A DNA stretch of 64,000 nucleotides from Locusta migratoria (Eukaryota; Arthropoda; Insecta; Orthoptera; Acrididae): assembly GCA_026315105.1 (NCBI GenBank), contig CM048745.1, positions 755,305,506-755,369,505 of the forward strand, given 5' to 3'. This document shows, in pieces, positions 33,825 through 43,630 of the stretch (position 1 is its first letter; each line of letters opens with the position of its first letter). The translations under genes and the position numbers were made by a program. The notes under the pieces were generated by a model. The model was not told the origin of the DNA. It saw only the letters and a program-made list of their open reading frames with translations, and searched no databases.

Positions 33825-33893
33825 GTGGTGGCACCATCTATGCCCTCTATATAAGCAGGAGCTCCAACGCCTAGTAGGCAGTCATCGACTCAC

Positions 33894-33930
33894 TCTTGAA
33901 GATGTTGCCCACAGTAGGCAATGAAACGTC
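33894..33930 (+). ncRNA. hammerhead-like motif, PLE family B insertion 1
   Basis: TTGAAGA, a hairpin with GTTGCC...GGCAA(T), then GAAACGTC. It departs from the consensus at one box position (U for C3). ACGU is self-complementary, as in family A. A mirrored, more damaged version lies near 32359-32396. Confidence 0.45.
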
Positions 33931-34022
33931 GGGAGTAAGAAGTTTTATTGATGGACCACGGCAACTTTGCCTGGAAGTTTTAATTAATGAAGACGTCGGC
34001 CGTGAAAGCCTACATTCTATGA

Positions 34023-34036
34023 TTCAAATAAGTACT
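34023..34036. repeat. TSD of PLE family B insertion 1 (right)
   Basis: TTCAAATAAGTACT, identical to 32281-32294. Confidence 0.85.
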
Positions 34037-34707
34037 ATTTGGGAACTATAACTTGGCATGCGGAAACTTCATTCTGTAATGATTTCCAGTGTTCTATTAG
34101 CTGGTGTTCACAAAATTGATGATTCTATGGCATTTAACCAGACATTGTGTTTAATAAACTTTGTTAATCATAAAATGAGCAATGATGAAAATGATTTTTT
34201 ATCCATGTTAGCTAGTAAGAAATGGGTTCAGTTTTTCAAGCTATGTAAATCCAGTGAGCAATATTCAGTGAGCTCAAATTAGCTCAGTTCTACTTCTGTT
34301 TACCTGGACTTACGCATGTGTGGAAAGAATTTTCTTTGATGAATTCACAATGGACAGATGACAGAAATAGACTGAAAGTTGAATCTGTTAAATCGATATT
34401 AATGCTGCAATAGAATTTCAAGGAAATATCTTGTTAGGAATTTCATGATTACATTTTAAAAGATGATGAGTTGCTAAAAAGTGTGTCGTGTTCAGAAAAG
34501 TATGATTGGTATCAGCATCAGGGCACTTTTGTGCTGTAATTATCTTTGAGAGAAGGTAAATAAATACTGTTTTTAATTTTCATTTACTTGTGTTACTAGT
34601 AAAAGAGTAATTCCACCTGATCTCTCCTGTCAGCGCCTATTGTTGGAACTCCCCAATGTTGGTGTCCTGAATTTCAGCCTGAACATTATGGCAACCCTAC
34701 CTATGGG

Positions 34708-35164
34708 TCCTGACCCTATTTCCACATGGATGGGAATGTTGCTTCTGCCACAGCTGAAGACCCGGTTCTCCATAAGGAGATTACGTTCATTCAACAAGGG
34801 TGGCCTAACAGACCCTCAGGCAAGTCATCTGACCCTCTCCATAACTATCACGCCTTGCATATGCAACTGTCTGTTTGTGACGGGGTGGTCCTCTTCCCCA
34901 CAGACAGATAGTTTCCTGCTTCTCTGTGTCCTTCAGCCATTACACTAGGGACATTGGGGCGTCTCCCACACTAAAAATCTGGCTTACAGACACGTTTACT
35001 GGCCAAGAATTGACACGGCATTTTGTGCATGGTCGCCTTGTGTATCAATTGTGAACAACACTCAGTAGCCCCACCCCCCCCACCCCCGCCACCCGAGCTG
35101 ACCCTTCCCTGTGGCCAGCCCCAGTGTGCCCTTGGGAATGGATCCACACCGATTTTGCCGGCCC
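34708..35164 (+). pseudogene. Gypsy-type integrase N-terminal part
   Basis: Continues the Gypsy pol after the hAT-like insertion (PMGPDPIST at the junction). Near 34975-35060 it encodes an HHCC-like zinc region (AYRHVYWPRIDTAFCAW...CVSIV) and ends near 35130-35164 with the first catalytic-strand motif (WIHTDFAGPF-like, frameshifted). A non-LTR element cuts it off immediately after. Confidence 0.65.
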
Positions 35165-35667
35165 TTCATCTACATTGTAGAAGGAGTTGCCATTCAGAAA
35201 TTCCTTTAATTTCTTTTTAAATACTAGTTGGCTATCTGTCAGACTTTTGATGCTACTTGGTAAGTGACCAAAGACTTTTGTGGCAGCATAATTCACCCCT
35301 TTTTGAGCCAAAGTTAGATTTAACCTTGAATAGTGAATATCATCCTTTCTCCTAGTGTCGTAGCTATGCACACTGCTATTACTTTTGAATTGAGTCGGAT
35401 TGTTAATAACAAATTTCATGAGTGAATATATATATATTGTGAAGCTACAGTGAGTATCCCTAGATTCCTAAATAAATGTCTGCAGGATGCTCTTGGGTGG
35501 GCTCCAGCAATTATTCTGATTACACGCTTTTGTGCAATGAATACTTTTTTACTCAATGTTGAATTGCCCCAGAATATGATCCCATATGAAAGCAGTGAAT
35601 GAAAATAGGCATAGTAAGCTAATTTACTGAGATTTATATCACCAAATTTTGCAATGACTGATAGCAT
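35165..35667 (-). pseudogene. C-terminal part of non-LTR ORF2 (frameshifted)
   Basis: Frames 35416-35667 (KLAYYAYFHSLLSYGIIFWG, KRVIRIIAGAHPRASC) and 35165-35419 (NYAATKVFGHLPSSIKSL, FKKKLKEFLNGNSFYNVDE) continue the RT frame in order. Frameshifts sit near 35650 and 35418. Together they form the conserved post-RT domain of this clade. Confidence 0.8.
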
Positions 35668-37321
35668 AAGTTGCTGAACTCAGACGTTTCAGGAGATCTT
35701 CAATATGTTTCTTCCAATTCAGTCCCTCGTCAATGCAAACACCTAAAAATTTTGAATATTCTACCTTAGCTACAGATTTATGTTCAAAGTCTAAATTTAT
35801 TAATGGTGTCATGCCATTTACTGTATGAAACTGTATATACTGGGTTTTATCAAAGTTTAATGAGAGTCCATTTGTAGAGAACCACTTAATGACTTTCTGG
35901 AAGATATCATTTACAATTTCATCAGTTAATTCCTGTTTGTCAGGTGTGATAGCTATACTTGTATCATCTGCAAAAAGTACTAGCTTAGCATCTTCATGTA
36001 TGTAGAATGGCAAGTCATTAATATATATTAAGAACAGCAAAGGACCCAAGACCGAACCTTGTGGGACCCCATTTTTAAATACTCCCCAGTTAGAAGAATT
36101 AATTGTCTCATCTACATCATGGGAACTGCTTATTTCAACTTTCTGCACTCTTCCAGTTAAGTATGATTTAAACCATTTGTGCACTGTCCCACTCATACCA
36201 CAATACTTAAGCTTATCTAGAAGAATCCCATGATTTACACAATCAAAAGCCTTTGAAAGATCACAAAAAATCCCTACTGGTGTTGTCCGGTTATTCAAAG
36301 CATTTAATATTTCATCAGTGAAGGTGTATATAGCATTTTCAGTTGAAAAGCTTTTTTGAAAACCAAACTGACATTTTGTTAGAACTTTATTTATACTAAT
36401 ATGTGAAGCAACTAGAGAATACATAACTTTTTCAAAAATCTTTGATAAAGCTGTCAGAAGTGAGATGGGCCGGTAGTTGTTGACATCGTATGTATCCCAT
36501 TTTTTATGCAAAGGTTTAACGATAGCATATTTCAGTCTATCTGGGAAAATACCCTGCTTTAATGAGCTATTACAAATATGACTGAGAATCCTACTTATCT
36601 CCTGGGAACAAGTTTTTAATACCCTGCTGGAAATGCCATCAATTCCATATGACCGTTTACTCTTGAGAGAGTTTATTATTTTCCCAGTTTCTGAAGGTGA
36701 GCTGGGTGGAATTTCAATTGTATCAAATTGTGTGGGTATGGCCTCTTCCATTAATTGCCTTGCTCCTTCTAATGAACATTTAGATCCTATTTTCTCCACA
36801 ACATTTAAAAAGTAATCATTAAAAATGTTTTCAACTTCTGACTTTTTGTTGATAAAGTTTTCATTTGTTTTGATGGTAATACCCTCTTCCTCTGCTCTTG
36901 GTTGCCCTGTCTCCCTTTTAATAACATTCCAAATTGTTTTAATTTTATTATCAGAGGAGCTAATCTCAGACATGATGCACATGCTTCTTGATTTTTTAAT
37001 AACTTTTCTTAATGTAGCACAGTAGCTTTTATAATATTTTATTGTTTCTGGGTTATTACTCTTTCTTGCAGACAGATATAGTTCCCTTTTTCGGTTACAC
37101 GATATTTTTATACCTTTAGTAAGCCATGTTTTTTTGCATGGTTTCTTAGAATTAAATTTTACTAATTTCTTGGGGAAACAGTTATCAAATACCCTTACAA
37201 ATGTATCGTGAAATAAATTATATTTTAAATTAACATCAGGTTCCTTGTAAACCTCATCCCAGTCTAACTGCTGTAGACTTTCTTTGAAATTTTTAGTTGT
37301 TAAGTCATTAATCGAGCGCAC
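35639..37321 (-). CDS. non-LTR reverse transcriptase (ORF2, main part)
   Basis: 560 residues. The N-terminal third links endonuclease and RT. RT blocks: SYGIDGISSRVLK, KPLHKKWDTYDVNNYRPISLL, FCDLSKAFDCVNHGILLDKL (motif A), FKNGVPQGSVLGPLLFLIYINDL (motif B) and LVLFADDTSIAI (motif C, intact ADD). A single in-frame stop near 37337 separates it from the endonuclease, and a frameshift near 35650 separates it from the C-terminus. The RT core itself looks intact. Confidence 0.9.
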   Translation of the reverse strand: MRSINDLTTKNFKESLQQLDWDEVYKEPDVNLKYNLFHDTFVRVFDNCFPKKLVKFNSKKPCKKTWLTKGIKISCNRKRELYLSARKSNNPETIKYYKSYCATLRKVIKKSRSMCIMSEISSSDNKIKTIWNVIKRETGQPRAEEEGITIKTNENFINKKSEVENIFNDYFLNVVEKIGSKCSLEGARQLMEEAIPTQFDTIEIPPSSPSETGKIINSLKSKRSYGIDGISSRVLKTCSQEISRILSHICNSSLKQGIFPDRLKYAIVKPLHKKWDTYDVNNYRPISLLTALSKIFEKVMYSLVASHISINKVLTKCQFGFQKSFSTENAIYTFTDEILNALNNRTTPVGIFCDLSKAFDCVNHGILLDKLKYCGMSGTVHKWFKSYLTGRVQKVEISSSHDVDETINSSNWGVFKNGVPQGSVLGPLLFLIYINDLPFYIHEDAKLVLFADDTSIAITPDKQELTDEIVNDIFQKVIKWFSTNGLSLNFDKTQYIQFHTVNGMTPLINLDFEHKSVAKVEYSKFLGVCIDEGLNWKKHIEDLLKRLSSATYAISHCKIW

Positions 37322-37339
37322 TATTCTGGTGGACAGTTT

Positions 37340-38035
37340 CTAATTACTGAACGGAGCTATTTCATATACTGTTACTAGCTGTGCACCATGATCCGAAATA
37401 CCATTCTCAATGGGACAAGCATTTATGTTGTTAAACTTATCTTGGTCTGTAAAAAAGTTATCTATCAATGTACTGCTGTCCTTTACTACCCGAGTAGGAA
37501 AATCAATAACGGATGTCAGATTGAATGAGCCAAGTAAGACTTCCAGGTCTTTCTTCCTATTACACTCTTTCAGTGAATCTACATTGAAATCACCACAAAT
37601 AATAATTTGCTTCCCCCTATCTGACAGATAGCACAACAAGGCATCCAAGTTTTCCAGAAATAACTGAAAGTTCCCTGAAGGGGACCTATATACTGTTACA
37701 ATTATAAGATAATCATCATTAAGTTTAAGCTGGCAGGCACATGCTTCAATATGCTGCTCTACACAAAACTTTTTTGTTTCTAAATTTTTTACACTGTGAT
37801 AGCTTTTGGCATATATGGCAACTCCTCCTCTTATCTTATTATCTCTACTTACATTTGAGACTAATTTATATCCATTGACATTCACATTTTCCATACCGGT
37901 GACAATGTGATGCTCAGACAGGCATAGTATATCTATTACATTATCAGTTTCTATAGCATCTAAACAAACTAAAAGCTCATCTATTTTACTCTTTAGTCCC
38001 CCAATATTCTGGTGAAAAATGCTAATATTTTCCTT
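37340..38035 (-). pseudogene. non-LTR APE endonuclease (ORF2 N-terminus)
   Basis: The open frame starts upstream of the first listed Met (37894). Residues encoded at about 37930-38030 include FHQNIGGLKSKIDELL and ILCLSEHH, which hold the catalytic Asn and Glu regions of APE endonucleases. Farther on come VTVYRSPSG, ICGDFNVD and GISDHGAQ (Asp, Asn and His). It ends in a stop next to the RT frame. The enzyme would nick the target DNA for target-primed reverse transcription. Confidence 0.85.
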
Positions 38036-38450
38036 GTGAAAGTCTGTTGCTTCCTAACTGCACCTACTTCTAAAGGATCCTCTTCCTCACTTGACTGTGG
38101 TAGCAAGGCAAATCTATTGGTTGTGCCAATTGTGAAGCTGTCAGGAACTATACTCTCTCTGTGGCCCCTGTTCCCTGCTACCACTTCCCACCCATGCTCA
38201 CCCTTCTCCCCCCTTAACCTCGTAAGTTCCTCCCTAGCACTATCCAGTTCAGCCTGAAGGGCCCTATCTTCCCTTCCTGTTCAGCTATTTTTCTGTCCCT
38301 TGAACACACTTTGCAAAACAAAGGAAGAGACTCGTTTGCTTCCCTCTTTCCCACACCGCTACATCCCCCGCAATGAAACCACTTGTTACAACAGCTGCAT
38401 TGAAACCCAAAACGAACAAACCTACTGCAGCTCAAACACATTGCATTCAT
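37993..38450 (-). pseudogene. non-LTR ORF1 with PHD-like zinc finger
   Basis: The frame at 38214-38450 begins MNAMCLSCSRFVRFGFQCSCCNKWFHCGGC, a Cys/His pattern like the PHD fingers found in ORF1 of CR1-type elements. A second frame at 37993-38184 continues with a Ser/Glu-rich stretch. A frameshift near 38210 separates them. ORF1 normally codes an RNA-binding or chaperone protein. Confidence 0.7.
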
Positions 38451-38548
38451 GATTGTTACTACGTGATATTGACAATATATATTAAATAAAGATACAAGGG
38501 TTACTAGATTTGCTTAGGACACTAAAATACGTGTAAGCTGCTAGTAAA

Positions 38549-38990
38549 TGCACTTAAAATTGCGGTATAACACTAAATTTTCACACTCGCGAATTTGGCC
38601 TATGAATGTACACAAAACAACTTTTCGCGATTAATGAGACAATGCGCGAAAAAAGAAAAGAACTTTTAATGGTGAGCTTGAAGACGACACTAATAAACGT
38701 ATTTAGTTAGTTAACTGTGTTAAATGCACTTAAAATTACGGAGAAACGCTAAATATGCACACTCGGAATTTAGGCCTAACAAGGACGTATGTAAACAAAC
38801 CGTACTTTTAGTGATTACTGGATAAATACGTGAGTAAAAGAAAAACCTTTAATGGTAAGCTTTAAGATCACTGTAATAAATGTTTTTAGCTACTTATAGT
38901 GTTAAACTACGCTTTATTTCTACTTAAATTACTTATCTTTTCCGATCGCACTGACACCGCACGTTTGGCCTTGTGCAGAAAATAAAACTC
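38549..38990 (-). repeat. tandem 5' UTR monomers of the non-LTR element
   Basis: A unit of about 176 bp starting TGCACTTAAAATT at 38549 repeats at 38725, with a partial third unit up to about 38980. Shared landmarks are CACACTCG.GAATTT.GGCCTA and the TTTAATGGT.AGCTT block. Tandem promoter monomers are known at the 5' ends of some LINEs. Confidence 0.7.
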
Positions 38991-39009
38991 CAATGGTCCT
39001 CAGTTTTCC

Positions 39010-39640
39010 TCACAGGCTTTTGCAGATTTCTGTTTTAACCTTGGTGTCCATCATGTTATAGTGCCGCCCATGGGTGATCACAGCACAGCCGAGCTCTTAC
39101 ATGGCTGTCAGCCGTGCACATTGTTACATCTTCTTCATTCCTGACAGTCTCAGGCTATTTCTCAACCTCCTGACAAGTTCGGGTAGGTGCTCCTGTCTGG
39201 GGAACGGCACTCGTCCCAAGTGAATCCAACAAGTTTAGGGGCCGTCAGTTGTGTGACATCTGTAATGATGAAGGAGTGACCAGATACATCCATGGGTGGT
39301 GGAACTCCTGTTGTCGACGTTGTCTCCACCCAGGTCTCTTAATACTGCTTGAGAAGCCAGTAGACACCATCTCTGGGTCTCACCTTTACTGCTCACAACT
39401 CCGAGCACCCAACCTACTCCGGCAAAAGATGTGCTTCCATCACATGAGCTGGCTGTGCGGAGAAGTGTGCCAGCATCACAGTCGCGTGCACCAGAGACAT
39501 CGCAGCTATCACCTGTCATTCAGTTCTGAGGACATGTGTGTCACAGGCGACTGGAGGCATGGAGGCAGCTTAGGAGGGCACCCAAGACTTCCCGACCGCC
39601 CGATAGATGTGTCTACGGTTACGCTACCAGAGCTCTGTGC
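39010..39640 (-). pseudogene. Gypsy-like pol tail in inverted orientation (tentative)
   Basis: Minus frames here (e.g. 39235-39519) lack a named domain. The stretch starts at 39640 with GGTAGCGTAACCGTAGA, the same boundary as the plus-strand segment at 41442. That plus segment leads into a polypurine tract and LTR, so by analogy this could be another copy of the same tail. Confidence 0.35.
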
Positions 39641-39645
39641 GAAAT

Positions 39646-41440
39646 GAGAACAACCAATAGCATCACAAGTTAGCGAGAGCCAAAAGAATTGCATTCTGGG
39701 GTAAACATTAATTGCCTCGATGCGGGCAGTTTGAACGCATTCTGCCTCTTTCTTATGAAAGTAATGCGAGTATATTCTGCAAAATTCGACGTTTTTACAT
39801 TTCCGTCTGATTTCAGAACGAAGTACGAAAAAATAGCTTCGAGTGAAACGCAGCCTATAGAAGGAAAAATCATGTTCTTCCTTATCACAAATTTTTGTGT
39901 TTCTTTCCAAATATGTGACGATTTCCGAAAGTGTGGTCAGGCAGGCGAATACGGATTTTATTGCTGCTTTCGGAGCAATTTAAGCTGCCCTCATAATTCC
40001 CTGCCTGTCCAGATTTATTTTATTTATTTATTTTCGAGGTCTATGAAATCGTGACGGGAGTGTATCGCTGGGATGTAGAATGTGTCATATTATTGCTATA
40101 ATAATCATAGGTAAATGTCATGCGGCTTACTGACTACATTGTTTGTAAACAGATGCATGAAAAGGGCTACACTTTACTTACGGGCTGCAAGGGCTTAGTG
40201 TGTTAATGTTGGCAATGAAATTTTCGCTTTACGATGGTAATCAATTTACTATCCGGACAAGGTTATATACAAGAACCTGTCAGCCACAGAGCAGGAACAG
40301 CATTAATTACTTATCTCACGGCCAACACAAAAGATTAATTATATTATTATTTTCAGAGAACGTGTAATGTGGTTGCTAACACTATGTCTGTACCATAAAA
40401 CTTACGTTCTAATTCGCAGAAAAAGTATACAGCCAATAAGTGATTTACCCATGAGAGTGACATGGTCAGTTCTTATAGTGAAGCTAAAACTTAAACAGGA
40501 AGTAACGCAGATTATTAATCAACTCCTTTAAAGAATAGATATCTAGAAGACTAGGGGTTCTTGCTTTTTGAATTTAGCCATATCACCACCGACTGATGTA
40601 ATATAAACTATAGGTTTATTTTATACTATTCTGCCTGAATAATTTACCGTGTTCCTCATTGTCTCCTGCTAGAATTTTTAATAAAATACTATATTTGAAG
40701 ATCGCGTTTACTTCTTGTAATATCAAGTTCACATGCACTCTTAGTTTTGTGAACAGTATGATTATAGTTCAGAGAGCACATAAGTAATAAAATGTACTAG
40801 CATGACTTAGTGAAGAAAGCCAGCTGTTTCAATAAATCTCTACAATAGTATCTAGAGTGCACTCTGATAATACTCTCTGAGAGCGCTGTATTTCGGAAGC
40901 AGACAGCCAAATATATGTGGTAAGGAAGAATATTAATATTGTTGCCGCTCGTGAAGCTGTCCTATTGGGTTCCTACCTCAGGGCACACTGTAAAATTATC
41001 ATAGATTGGGAAATAAACGGCGAAATATTTGCGTCCTTCATTTTCTAATCACAAGGAAATATAAATAATGTAGAACACTGCAAATCATACTTGCCTTACA
41101 TTAATAAGCAACTCCTAGAATGTGTTTAAATAAAATATTTCAAAAAAATTAAAGGAAGTGTGCGGTTACGAACTATGATCCCTTATGTTGACAATCTAAA
41201 ACGCTATCCATTACACCATGTTGAAGATAAACATTTCAACCCTTTATTATTAAATTCATTACAACATCTTATTGCTGCAGTACAATTTCATATGTAATAA
41301 CAAGGTAAATCTCCTTGTGATGCAGTGTCAGTGCACCGTCACTTTGAAATGGAACTGGGCAACCTTAACACGAAACAGTTTACATATTATGCCAGAATGA
41401 ACGACGGGGTGTTCTGCATCGAGTCAAGGATATACCAGTA
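39646..41440. other. unassigned region between the two inverted segments
   Basis: AT-rich, with no coding domain or repeat end recognised. Short open frames at 39509-40054 have no family resemblance that I can see. Confidence 0.4.
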
Positions 41441-41441
41441 C

Positions 41442-41758
41442 GGTAGCGTAACCGTAGAGACATCTATCGGCCGGTCGGGAAATCTTGGGTGCCCTCCCAA
41501 GCTGCCTCTAGTCGCCTGTATGTGCGTCCAGCAGAGAGCATGCCGACTTCCTCGCCACCTGCAGCCAATACTTCAGAGATGTCGCCCATCATTCAGTCAC
41601 AGGTCCGTGTTCCGTGCAGAGGGCCCCATCCAGGCACTTTCACCCATACGTTCAAGTGGCACCACGTGACTTGTCCACAACACATCAAGAGCTGATGGAT
41701 GTCTCTGCACTGTACCACACCCCCACAATGTGAATTTAATTTCCCAAAGGGGGAAAAG
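41442..41758 (+). pseudogene. Gypsy-type pol C-terminal tail
   Basis: The frame across 41580-41735 runs to a TGA just before the polypurine tract, ending in a peptide like HQELMDVSALYHTPTM. Its N-terminal part begins at the 85-bp block shared with 39555-39640. No catalytic domain is present; the assignment rests on what follows (polypurine tract then LTR start). Confidence 0.5.
41746..41758 (+). promoter_or_regulatory. polypurine tract of a Gypsy-type element
   Basis: AAAGGGGGAAAAG directly precedes TGTTGTGACAGTGC, the LTR start that also occurs at 21533. This is where plus-strand DNA synthesis would be primed. Confidence 0.7.
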
Positions 41759-41850
41759 TGTTGTGACAGTGCGTCATAAATTAAAAAATCTAGTGTCGCA
41801 TATAATGCACGCAATGTAATATAGGCCAAAAATACCGTTGTAAGCAACTG
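41759..41850 (+). mobile_element. start of a Gypsy-type 3' LTR (truncated)
   Basis: About 70-90 bp similar to 21533-21610, including GTGACAGTGC and TAATGCA.GCA..GTAATATAGG. Similarity is lost after about 41835, so this LTR is truncated or diverged. Confidence 0.6.
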
Positions 41851-41949
41851 AATTTTTGTCTTTCATTAGCATTGACATTTTCATTTATAATGTTATTTAA
41901 TGACAAATATGTAACCAAATTACAAATAAACAGTTTGCTTTAGTCTTTT

Positions 41950-42310
41950 CTGTTACAATATTACGAAACATAAACCATTTTTCGGTTTCAGATATCCGAT
42001 CTCGCTTTTAGAAGGACACTCAATTGAGATAAATATTGAAATCGTCATGAAACATTTGGAATTTAACGTTAAATCAAAGTAAACAATAATATAAAGATTA
42101 ATAGGGTACATTTGCTTATAAACCGCATAATCGTCGACTACAGCATGAAAATCGCGTGACGAAAATAGGTTAACTTCCGATGTTACCAGACAACCGTGCC
42201 TAAAATATTCTTCTCGAGAAAGCTTGACGTGCTGTGACGGTCTGGCGACGGACAGTGCAAATGCCACCATGCGAAATACATTGTGGAGTGTTCTGACGAA
42301 CGGTGACATG
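41950..42310 (+). repeat. foldback arm (left)
   Basis: Inverted partner of about 45020-45325. Shared blocks: GGTTTCAGATATCCG, GACACTCAATTGA, AGGTTAACTTCCGATGTTA and TTCTCGAGAAAGCTT. A third, partial copy of the outer end is at about 60620-60690. Confidence 0.7.
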
Positions 42311-42324
42311 ACAGACCATGGGCC

Positions 42325-42600
42325 TTATGAATAAAACCTTAGTAAGTCTATGAATAAAACGGAGTATCTACTTTATACTCTGAATTCCACAGAATAGGTT
42401 CGCACGAATAAAGTGAGTCTGAGAATATACTTCAGCCGAGTACGTTCTCAGCGTAACAGGGTGGGAGAAGTTGCTCACAGCAGAGAACATTCTCCAGTTT
42501 CGTGTGAATAAAACTAGAGAAGTTTCTCACGACCGGAAAACATTCTCAGATTTCTGAAGTGAGGTCTATAGCTCGTCGACCTGAGTAACTTCTATTAAGT
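42325..42600. repeat. short repeat with ATGAATAAAA and GAGAA motifs
   Basis: Begins GGCCTTATGAATAAAA and contains several variants of it together with AGAACATTCTC-type stretches. Similar content occurs at 50100-50310, ending in CTTCATACGGCC. It may be two copies, or two ends, of one MITE-like element. Confidence 0.35.
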
Positions 42601-43630
42601 AACGTTTTAATGCCAATTCACACTGTCAGAACATTCAACAATGCATTTGTAATGGCGGCATCCACACTTTTCGTCACCGGATCGTTCACGACGGTTCCTC
42701 CGACAAGGGCTTATGCACGATCCCCTCCACACTCTCCGAGCGCTAGCCAAGCAACCAATGAAAAGTCAGAAAGGATTATGTAGACCAGTAAAACACAAAC
42801 AGCTGACTCAGGGCACAAATGAATTTAGTAGCACCTTACGTCATAAAATTCCACAAGGTCATTACCGGTGTTTGATTCAGAACCATTTTGCTGTGCTAAA
42901 CCAATAACCTGTGAATATACATGATAATAACCATTTAAGCTTTATGACTTACGGTATGTAATACTGGAGCTATCGTTGTATAATCTTAAATGACACCAAT
43001 TAGGCCTATACAGAAAAATAATTGATATACAAAAACTACTGTTTATGAATATTCTACTACACATTACAACGAACACAATTTTTTCATATAGCTCTATTCA
43101 TTTATCTGCTATGAAATAACTAGGCTTTCTGTAATTTGATTAATTTATCGCCCATTTCATCACTTAACAATTTATGCACAAGTTTATATATTAAATATTG
43201 CAGCGTAAAGTACGTTATTTATTATTTTTCAGTTGTTTAAACATTTATAAGATTTCGAGTTCCTACACCCATTATCTCATTTTACTGCAGCGGGGAAGAA
43301 CACATCAGGCGTCATAATAATGACAGAACATAATGTTCACTCACAAGTACAAATATTGTAAATAAATATAATTTTAACAGAAAACAGAATTTTCTCAAAT
43401 GAACTTCTCAAAGAAGTAGCAGTGCCTTAGGTCAATATGTTGAACGGACTTAGAGGCATCCCCAGGTAACCAACTCTTTCTCAACGCCGTGTCGCTTCCA
43501 GACAGCATGGCATATGACGAGCGGGTAATTTCCTGAACCCCGTGTACATCGAAGGAAACGGCATTGTCATCGATATATATCCAATGTTCGATATAGTGTT
43601 TCCGAACCGCAGACTCGGGCGCTAGAAAAA

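Larger units (their letters stand above)
32295..34022. mobile_element. Penelope-like element, family B, insertion 1 (inverted pair)
   Basis: A minus arm (32295 to about 33815) carries decayed RT and GIY-YIG. A short plus arm (about 33816-34022) carries only a 3' end. They join head to head, so both 3' ends face outward, and exact 14-bp TSDs flank the whole. The right end has about 34 bp (GAAGACGTCGGCCGTGAAAG...) missing from the left. Insertion 2 at 57221-59234 belongs to the same family and has the same layout. Confidence 0.85.
31152..34699 (+). mobile_element. hAT-like DNA transposon (decayed, contains a PLE)
   Basis: 8-bp flanks CCTACGGG (31144-31151) and CCTATGGG (34700-34707) fit a hAT TSD with one change. 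The right end is TATGGCAACCCTA; the left end TAGG-CATA is shortened relative to the inverted copy at 29106. At about 31363-31437 the plus strand encodes KRQSKFNETW and CGRNEHEAYCDLCM, a BED-type zinc-finger-like start. At about 34360-34540 it encodes a C-terminal-like tail (LKVESVKSILML, DDELLKSVSCSEKYDW). The middle is disrupted by a PLE and other DNA. Confidence 0.6.
35165..38990 (-). mobile_element. CR1/Jockey-group non-LTR retrotransposon, copy 1 (near complete)
   Basis: Minus strand, in element order: tandem 5' repeats (38549-38990), ORF1 (37993-38450), endonuclease (37340-38035), RT (35639-37321), C-terminal region (35165-35667). The 3' untranslated region and tail seen in copy 2 (56523-56610) are missing, and the element abuts Gypsy integrase at 35164/35165. 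Only a few lesions are visible, so it is fairly young. No TSD can be found because the 3' end is lost. Confidence 0.85.
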
